NCBI GenBank assembly: GCA_003231925.1
Contig: QIKK01000066.1
Location: 1 to 8,991, forward strand
Length of the DNA stretch: 8,991 bases
DNA from: Candidatus Saccharimonadota bacterium
GTDB lineage: Bacteria > Patescibacteriota > Saccharimonadia > Saccharimonadales > SZUA-47
Direction: 5' to 3'
In this document: positions 4,850 to 8,991 of the stretch, in pieces
How positions within the stretch are numbered: position 1 is the stretch's first letter
How the letters are laid out: every line of letters begins with the position of its first letter
Position numbers and translations under genes: made by a program
The notes under the pieces: generated by a model
Seen by the model: the letters and a program-made list of their open reading frames with translations, nothing else
Database searches by the model: none
What the model was told of the DNA's origin: nothing

Positions 4850-6292
4850 TTATACCCAACTTTTTGGAATTGATTTACCCTCTGTAAAGCCAGACATCGA
4901 CTGAATACCCATTACCGCTTTATCATAAAACTCTTCTAGATTTTTAGCACCGGTATAGCTCATTGCACTACGTAAACCCGCAGCAATTTGGTCAATTATA
5001 TCTTCAGCACTGGGATATTCTGGATTTATATAATATTTAGACGAACTAATCCCCTCTTTGAACATTTCTTTAATGGCTCTATCATACGGAGATAGGTGTT
5101 TAGTGCGCTCAAAGACTGCTCTACTAGACGCCATGCCGTAATGGACTTTATACATTCTTCCGTTAGAATCTACCTGTACATCAGCAGAGGACTCGTTTGT
5201 ACCTGCCCACCAGCTACCAAACAGTGTATTTCCTGCACCGGCAGCCATAGCCACTGCTACGTCTCTTGGGGTTCTTATCCCACCATCAGCCCATATAGAA
5301 CCTCCTAGTTCGCGTGCCGATTTAGAGCATTCAATTACAGCAGAGAGTTGAGGTCTACCTACACCAGTCATCATTCTTGTTGTGCACATAGCTCCAGCCC
5401 CAATTCCGACTTTTACAACATTAGCTCCGGCTTTAATTAAATCTTTTGTGGCTTTGGCGGTAACTACTGTTCCGGCGGCAATTTTTATATTATCCGATAG
5501 TGTCCTTACTTCTTTAATAGCATCTATCATCTTCTGTTGATGACCGTGTGCGGTATCAATCTTAATAACATCTACACCCATCTTCATAAATGCTTTAGTT
5601 TTGGCGGTAATATCCTGGTTAATACCAATTGTAGCAGCAGTTAATAGTCGTCCCTTATTATCTAATGCTGGTTTATGGAATCTAGATCTCACTGCCCCTT
5701 TTTGTGACATAACTCCAAGCATCACCCCACTTCGGTTAACTACAGGAGCAATAGAAACTCGGTTTTTTAGCAACTCATAGTACATTTCTTCGCAGGATAA
5801 TTTATCAGACAAAGTGATAAGTTCTGACCGCATCACCTGGCTTAAGCGTGTAAAACGATCTTTATTCGCAACGTCTGCGAGCTTAATAATACCAATAGGC
5901 TTATTTTTTTTATCAACAATAATAACTGCTCCGTGAGCACGTTTATGAATTAGATTCTGTACATCCTGGACCCTATCTTCTGGGCTTAGACTAATCGGCG
6001 TTTCATATATTAGGTGACGAGATTTTACATAATCTACCATTTTTTTAATTTCTGCAACTGGTACATCTTGAGTAAAAATCGTAAACGCCCCTCGCCTTGC
6101 AGTTGTCTCCGCCATTCTTTTACCAGCTACTGCAGACATGTTGGTAGCTATCACAGGAATAGTTCCGCCCATACCATCTGTAGGAGTAATATCTACATCC
6201 ATCCTAGACTTAATATTGGACTTATTGGGAATTAAAAAAACATCATTATATGCTAACTCATAAGGTACAGGAACCTTTTTTATAAAACGCAT
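4850..6292 (-). CDS. guaB1: GuaB1-type GMP reductase / IMP dehydrogenase-related protein
   Basis: A 480-residue protein of the IMPDH/GMPR family with a complete barrel and an inserted pair of CBS domains (about 98-150 and 160-206). The catalytic loop reads GIGAGAMCTTRMMTGVGRPQ with the nucleophilic cysteine at 303. This AMCTTRMMTGVGRPQ form, with DGGIR (336-340) and YGMASSRAV (385-393), is that of the GuaB1 group, not the SICTTR form of true IMP dehydrogenase. Mycobacterial GuaB1 has been characterised as a CBS-containing GMP reductase (GMP to IMP with NADPH), so purine salvage is the likely role here; the exact reaction is inferred. The start is ATG 6292, after AGGGAG six bases upstream, rather than GTG 6313. 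The gene has its own strong promoter. Extensive resemblance to actinobacterial GuaB1 is notable in an AT-rich genome. Confidence 0.9.
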   Translation of the reverse strand: MRFIKKVPVPYELAYNDVFLIPNKSNIKSRMDVDITPTDGMGGTIPVIATNMSAVAGKRMAETTARRGAFTIFTQDVPVAEIKKMVDYVKSRHLIYETPISLSPEDRVQDVQNLIHKRAHGAVIIVDKKNKPIGIIKLADVANKDRFTRLSQVMRSELITLSDKLSCEEMYYELLKNRVSIAPVVNRSGVMLGVMSQKGAVRSRFHKPALDNKGRLLTAATIGINQDITAKTKAFMKMGVDVIKIDTAHGHQQKMIDAIKEVRTLSDNIKIAAGTVVTAKATKDLIKAGANVVKVGIGAGAMCTTRMMTGVGRPQLSAVIECSKSARELGGSIWADGGIRTPRDVAVAMAAGAGNTLFGSWWAGTNESSADVQVDSNGRMYKVHYGMASSRAVFERTKHLSPYDRAIKEMFKEGISSSKYYINPEYPSAEDIIDQIAAGLRSAMSYTGAKNLEEFYDKAVMGIQSMSGFTEGKSIPKSWV

Positions 6293-6298
6293 AGAAAA

Positions 6299-6304
6299 CT
6301 CCCT
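6299..6304 (-). promoter_or_regulatory. Shine-Dalgarno sequence fixing the guaB1 start
   Basis: On the minus strand AAGAGGGAG ends six bases before ATG 6292. It lies within the longer open frame that begins at GTG 6313, so the extra seven N-terminal codons are leader and not protein. Confidence 0.8.
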
Positions 6305-6317
6305 CTTAGCCACAGAT

Positions 6318-6349
6318 ATTATATGTCACTAGAAGCGTCGTGTCACTAG
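6318..6349 (-). promoter_or_regulatory. guaB1 promoter with duplicated CTAGTGACA
   Basis: On the minus strand GTGACA (6346-6341) is a -35 box one base from consensus, followed by a 17-base spacer and a perfect TATAAT (6323-6318). Transcription would begin near 6311, about 20 bases before the start codon. The nonamer CTAGTGACA occurs twice (6349-6341 and 6332-6324), once over the -35 and once directly against the -10, a spacing of 17 bases. Such tandem copies may be operator half-sites or a duplicated -35. Confidence 0.75.
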
Positions 6350-6367
6350 GTAATCCTTTTTCAAAAG

Positions 6368-6967
6368 TTAGAGTGGTATTTTTAATCCAAAATCTATTAG
6401 TAGATAGTCATACAGCAAGAAAGAAATCGCTAGAACAAAAGCCATATACAACAGTTTAAGCTTTAAGCCATGTTTGAGTGCCAATTTAAGTTTTTTACGC
6501 TTAATGACATCTAGTAATTCATCCCCAAGCCTAACTGATAAAAAAGTTCCTACAGCTGAAACAATAATAATAAGCCATAGAGGCCAAGGGTTGCTTAACA
6601 AGTGATGAAATAATCTCAATAATTGAGTTCTGGAGTAAATCTCTGGGTTAAAAGTATAAACGTATATATTAAGACCGATAGCAATAGCCCAAACGATAGT
6701 CTCTGTTATTATCATTTTAACTCCGCTGACCAGTCTTACGGGAAAGTCTATCAACATCCCGGCATCAGCAATTGGTGTAGATAATACAAAAAAAGACCAG
6801 GATAGCCAAGCTATCAAAAATCCCTCTTTGAGCCCATATTTTGCACTGATAATGACAAAATACACTATAAATATTGATAGTATTGCCACAAACCTAACAA
6901 TCACACTACGGTGTGTTTCATGCTTAACAGAACAAGCTTTAGTGGGATGAGCTTTAATAATAGACAT
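6368..6967 (-). CDS. Conserved multi-pass membrane protein, unknown function
   Basis: A 199-residue protein with about five hydrophobic segments (near 22-42, 48-66, 83-104, 127-147, 171-191). A conserved-looking stretch, FVLSTPIADAGMLIDFPVRL (60-79), lies between the second and third. A second polar region, LGDELLDVIKRKK (147-159), is followed by a lysine-rich cytoplasmic-type loop. I recall similar uncharacterised proteins in several bacterial groups, but no function. The TPIADAG motif looks like part of a transporter or channel re-entrant region, which is only a guess. ATG 6967 is supported by a perfect TATAAT seven bases upstream. Its stop is 21 bases before the -35 box of guaB1, so the two genes are close and co-oriented but guaB1 has a promoter of its own. 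Confidence 0.82.
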   Translation of the reverse strand: MSIIKAHPTKACSVKHETHRSVIVRFVAILSIFIVYFVIISAKYGLKEGFLIAWLSWSFFVLSTPIADAGMLIDFPVRLVSGVKMIITETIVWAIAIGLNIYVYTFNPEIYSRTQLLRLFHHLLSNPWPLWLIIIVSAVGTFLSVRLGDELLDVIKRKKLKLALKHGLKLKLLYMAFVLAISFLLYDYLLIDFGLKIPL

Positions 6968-6974
6968 AAGTATT

Positions 6975-6980
6975 ATTATA
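6975..6980 (-). promoter_or_regulatory. Perfect -10 box implying a leaderless mRNA
   Basis: TATAAT on the minus strand (6980-6975) is separated from ATG 6967 by seven bases (AATACTT). Transcription would start at or within a base or two of the ATG, leaving no room for a Shine-Dalgarno sequence. A clear -35 hexamer is not seen. Confidence 0.65.
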
Positions 6981-7095
6981 GCTGGTTTATCCTTTTCTAA
7001 GAATAAAAGTTCACTTTTTTTAATTTATAAAAACGATTTATCAAAACTGAGTTGTTGTGCTTAGGAGACTTACTACTTGTCTAGATGTAAGTAAG

Positions 7096-7125
7096 AAAAA
7101 ATAAACTTAGTTTATAGATAAGTTT
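7096..7125 (-). terminator. Intrinsic terminator of the LRR gene
   Basis: On the minus strand AAACTTA (7125-7119), a nine-base loop and TAAGTTT (7109-7103) form a 7-bp stem, followed by A and then six T (7101-7096). It begins directly after the LRR stop codon. The stem is A-T rich and modest, but stem, position and U-run agree. Confidence 0.65.
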
Positions 7126-7665
7126 TTATAATTTTATATTAGTGTTGGTTAGCTGTTGTTTAATTTTTTGTAAATCCAGTCTAGAAATTGGGTTACCGGT
7201 TAGGTCAAGAGTTTTTAGGTTGGTAAGATTCCCAAGCTCTTGCGGTAAACCACTAATCTGGTTACCCGAGAAGTCTATCGTTTGTAGCTTTGACAGCTGA
7301 CCAATTTCTGCTGGTATGCCAGTTAAATCATTGTTTTTGGCGCTTAGTATCCTCAGATTTGGCATCTTTCTAATTTCTGCTGGTAGGGAACCCTCCAGTT
7401 TATTGTTATCCAGAATTAATATTTCAACTTTTGTTAGCTGACCAATCTCTGAGGGTAAAGTGGTCAAATTATTATTGGACAAATCCAGTGTAGTCACACT
7501 CTTATCCTTAATAACAGATTTAGGTATCTCCGACAACCCCTGAGAGCGTCTATCAACAATACTATTGCTAGAATCAGGTGAAGAAGAGTTGTTATTTTTT
7601 AAGAGATATCCAACTCCACTACCAACAATCAAAGCAAGCACTACAATAAAAATCGTTTTATTCAT
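7126..7665 (-). CDS. Membrane-anchored leucine-rich-repeat protein
   Basis: A 179-residue protein. The N-terminus MNKTIFIVVLALIVGSGVGYLL is a signal anchor or signal peptide, followed by an Asn/Ser-rich linker (about 24-36). From about residue 44 to 168 there are five to six repeats of roughly 23 residues with the pattern LxxLxLxxNxLxxLPxEIGxL; examples are TTLDLSNNNLTTLP and KTLDLTGNPISRL. These LRRs build a curved solenoid that usually binds another protein. The topology places it outside the membrane, so adhesion or contact with a partner cell is plausible in an epibiont, but the ligand is unknown. The start is ATG 7665, 29 codons inside the longest frame: a TATAAT lies six bases upstream and the signal sequence begins there. 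The last repeat is eroded. Confidence 0.88.
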   Translation of the reverse strand: MNKTIFIVVLALIVGSGVGYLLKNNNSSSPDSSNSIVDRRSQGLSEIPKSVIKDKSVTTLDLSNNNLTTLPSEIGQLTKVEILILDNNKLEGSLPAEIRKMPNLRILSAKNNDLTGIPAEIGQLSKLQTIDFSGNQISGLPQELGNLTNLKTLDLTGNPISRLDLQKIKQQLTNTNIKL

Positions 7666-7671
7666 TGTAGA

Positions 7672-7677
7672 ATTATA
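7672..7677 (-). promoter_or_regulatory. -10 box directly before the LRR start
   Basis: TATAAT on the minus strand (7677-7672) lies six bases (TCTACA) before ATG 7665. TTCTTG, 17 bases further upstream, is a poor -35 candidate. The spacing suggests a leaderless or nearly leaderless transcript and excludes the longer upstream frame as coding. Confidence 0.65.
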
Positions 7678-7707
7678 CCCTATTGTCCATAAGACAAGAA
7701 AACGTAC

Positions 7708-7730
7708 TGTACAAGGAGAGTCCTTGTACA
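7708..7730 (-). terminator. Perfect 10-bp hairpin between exchanger and LRR genes
   Basis: TGTACAAGGA (7708-7717) and TCCTTGTACA (7721-7730) are perfect arms around a three-base loop. On the minus strand it lies 67 bases past the exchanger stop and is followed by GTACGTTTTCTTGTCTT, a broken T-rich run, so it may end exchanger transcription. It also lies about 30 bases upstream of the LRR -10 box, where an operator could act. The terminator reading is preferred but uncertain. Confidence 0.55.
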
Positions 7731-7797
7731 TCTTGAAAACAAATAAATACACCTGTAATTTTTAGAATTCATACTGCAAAACCAGCAGGATACTTTT

Positions 7798-8775
7798 TTA
7801 GATAATCTTTATAGCAATCGCAAAATATAGCAGTACGTAGATAAAACCTTCCCAAATATGGATACGTTTGGAGATACTGCCCACCATCAAGAGTAGTATA
7901 GAAATAGCAAGTCCAGTAATTACCCAGACTACTAGCTTTGGGTTGATGATCTGGGTATGTATGACACTAGCTGTACCACCAACAAGAAGCAGGTTAAACA
8001 TGCTCGATCCAATAACGTTTCCTACCACAATATCGCCTTGACCTTTTCTAAGTGCCTTAAAAGATACAACTAACTCTGGTAAGCTAGTTCCAATTGCCAA
8101 GGCAAGAAAACTCAGTACATCAACACCGATATTTAACGATTTCACTATTCTAAGTAGACTATCGACAGTAATAACGGACGAGGCCCCCAATAAAGCGATA
8201 GATACTAGTAGTACCGCAACTGCAGATAGCCCAATTGTCTTTTGTTGATGTTTCTGTTCTATTTTTTGTTCTGAGCTTTTTGATAACGAAGCGATTAAAC
8301 TAATTAACCCCTTATGGTGCTCTTTATCCTCTCTGTAAGATAAAGCATAAATTATATAACCTAAAAAACCTACCAATAAAATAATCCCGTCGCCCCGGCT
8401 TAAATTACCATCAACTATTAATATTGAAAATAGTGCAGTAACACCGATTAATAAGGGGATGTCTAAATCTATCAAATTCTTGTCAAACTTTATTGTACCC
8501 AAAGCTATAGTTGAAAGCCCGATAATCAACAGGATGTTGGCTATATTTGACCCAGTAATATTAGCAATTGTCACAGTCTCTACACCTTTAGAAACTGCTG
8601 CCAGCGATGTTGCAAATTCCGGTAAACTGGTCCCAAACCCCACCAGCACTACTCCCAAAATAAAAGGAGGGAGATGTAAATATACACCAATTTTCTCTGC
8701 AACGTTCAAAAACCAGCCAGCACTTTTTATAACAACGGCTAGTGCAAAAACAAATAGTGCAATATTCCAGATCAT
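7798..8775 (-). CDS. Cation/Ca2+ exchanger of the CaCA family (YrbG-like)
   Basis: A 325-residue membrane protein with about ten hydrophobic segments in two similar halves. Each half carries an alpha-repeat: GFGTSLPEFATS (47-58) with NITGSNIANILL (72-83), and AIGTSLPELVVS (227-238) with NVIGSSMFNLLL (253-264). The glutamates E53 and E234 in GTSLPE correspond to the ion-binding acidic residues of sodium/calcium exchangers such as NCX_Mj. A polar central loop (about 147-180) joins the halves. The protein probably moves Ca2+ outward in exchange for Na+ or H+; ion choice is not readable. Start ATG 8775 is preferred because TACAAT lies eight bases upstream. TTG 8784 in the same frame, with a weak AGG five bases before it, is the alternative and adds three residues. 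The stop codon of the preceding gene is only 15 bases upstream, so read-through expression is also likely. Confidence 0.9.
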   Translation of the reverse strand: MIWNIALFVFALAVVIKSAGWFLNVAEKIGVYLHLPPFILGVVLVGFGTSLPEFATSLAAVSKGVETVTIANITGSNIANILLIIGLSTIALGTIKFDKNLIDLDIPLLIGVTALFSILIVDGNLSRGDGIILLVGFLGYIIYALSYREDKEHHKGLISLIASLSKSSEQKIEQKHQQKTIGLSAVAVLLVSIALLGASSVITVDSLLRIVKSLNIGVDVLSFLALAIGTSLPELVVSFKALRKGQGDIVVGNVIGSSMFNLLLVGGTASVIHTQIINPKLVVWVITGLAISILLLMVGSISKRIHIWEGFIYVLLYFAIAIKII

Positions 8776-8783
8776 TAGTATCA

Positions 8784-8789
8784 ATTGTA
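8784..8789 (-). promoter_or_regulatory. -10 box before the exchanger start
   Basis: TACAAT on the minus strand (8789-8784) lies eight bases before ATG 8775 and directly after the stop codon of the upstream gene. The -35 region (TTTTCACG, about 18 bases upstream) is weak and lies within the upstream coding end. Confidence 0.5.
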
Positions 8790-8790
8790 C

Positions 8791-8991
8791 CTAAATTTTT
8801 GTAAAACGTGAAAATTGTTGTGACAATTCTATCCGCCATTCATACAACATATAAGCTAGGGTACTGCCGACAGCTATAAAAATAATCGGCCAATTGATAG
8901 ATCCTGCCGTGTTATTTACTTTTACATCAGTAATTTTAGGTAATTCGTCAACAGAAGCACCCAGAACAGCTACTTTACGGCAACGATTAGT
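8791..8991 (-). CDS. C-terminal part of an unknown single-pass membrane protein
   Basis: An open minus-strand frame enters from the right edge and stops at TAG 8791-8793, giving 66 residues with no start in the window. It reads TNRCRKVAVLGASVDELPKI, a polar stretch (about 21-33), one hydrophobic segment (WPIIFIAVGSTLAYMLY, 34-50) and a short basic tail ending SRFTKI. The layout suggests a larger extracytoplasmic protein anchored by a C-terminal membrane span, tail in the cytoplasm. No family is recognised. The reading frame is supported by its length without stops in AT-rich DNA, the hydrophobic segment, and the 15-base distance to the exchanger gene in the same direction, which suggests an operon. 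Confidence 0.65.
   Translation of the reverse strand, partial: TNRCRKVAVLGASVDELPKITDVKVNNTAGSINWPIIFIAVGSTLAYMLYEWRIELSQQFSRFTKI

Noticed and set aside
5096..6235. Plus-strand frames opposite guaB1 (5096-5308 and 6014-6235)
   Set aside because: They are antisense shadows of conserved guaB1 sequence with no ribosome binding sites.
7748..7757. TACACCTGTA matching part of the reversed 49-bp repeat
   Set aside because: Only ten bases match, without the GTCCGTCC core; this is chance similarity in AT-rich intergenic DNA.
8459..8839. Open frames on both strands overlapping the exchanger gene start (8459-8794 plus, 8588-8839 minus)
   Set aside because: The exchanger frame carries the conserved alpha-repeat here. 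The alternatives have no family features, and the minus one crosses the exchanger promoter.

Overview
This AT-rich window has the look of a Candidate Phyla Radiation (Patescibacteria) genome, most likely Saccharibacteria/TM7. That assignment is an inference. It rests on short genes with minimal leaders, a GuaB1-type purine enzyme otherwise typical of Actinobacteria (the hosts of known Saccharibacteria), several small anchored proteins without named relatives, and genetic code 11 throughout. No rRNA, tRNA or CRISPR array was found.

Layout. Positions 1-435 are non-coding and repeat-rich: two 49-bp direct repeats (88-136, 150-198), then a 22-bp perfect palindrome (265-286). A plus-strand gene for a small membrane-anchored protein follows (436-927). 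Next comes a second gap with a 36-bp perfect palindrome (994-1029) that contains the same 22-bp core, plus a degenerate copy of the 49-bp repeat. A large family 2 membrane glycosyltransferase, probably a processive polysaccharide synthase, spans 1244-3370. After it lie a hairpin and another copy of the dispersed repeat (3473-3499), then a DinJ/RelB-YafQ/RelE toxin-antitoxin operon (3675-4209) whose promoter sits inside a 30-bp palindrome. A decayed transposase tail (about 4326-4508) and a small membrane protein gene (4552-4836) close the plus-strand half.

From 4850 to the right edge all genes are on the minus strand. Read in transcription order from the right edge, they are: the C-terminus of an unknown single-pass membrane protein (8791-8991, cut by the window), a CaCA-family cation/Ca2+ exchanger (7798-8775), an anchored leucine-rich-repeat protein (7126-7665), a conserved multi-pass membrane protein (6368-6967), and guaB1 (4850-6292), a GMP-reductase-type member of the IMPDH/GMPR family. 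guaB1 converges on the 4552 gene with a 13-bp gap.

Most genes encode cell-surface or membrane functions. They seem to be separately transcribed: individual promoter-like -10 boxes and hairpins lie between them. A repeated feature is a -10 hexamer 6-8 nt upstream of an ATG with no Shine-Dalgarno sequence (3675, 6967, 7665, 8775; weaker at 1244 and 4552), implying leaderless mRNAs. In contrast, the genes at 436 and 6292 have clear Shine-Dalgarno sequences that move their starts inward from the longest open frames. The most unusual non-coding material is the two-part repeat system (GTCCGTCC hairpin repeat plus AT-rich palindrome) concentrated around the 436-927 gene.
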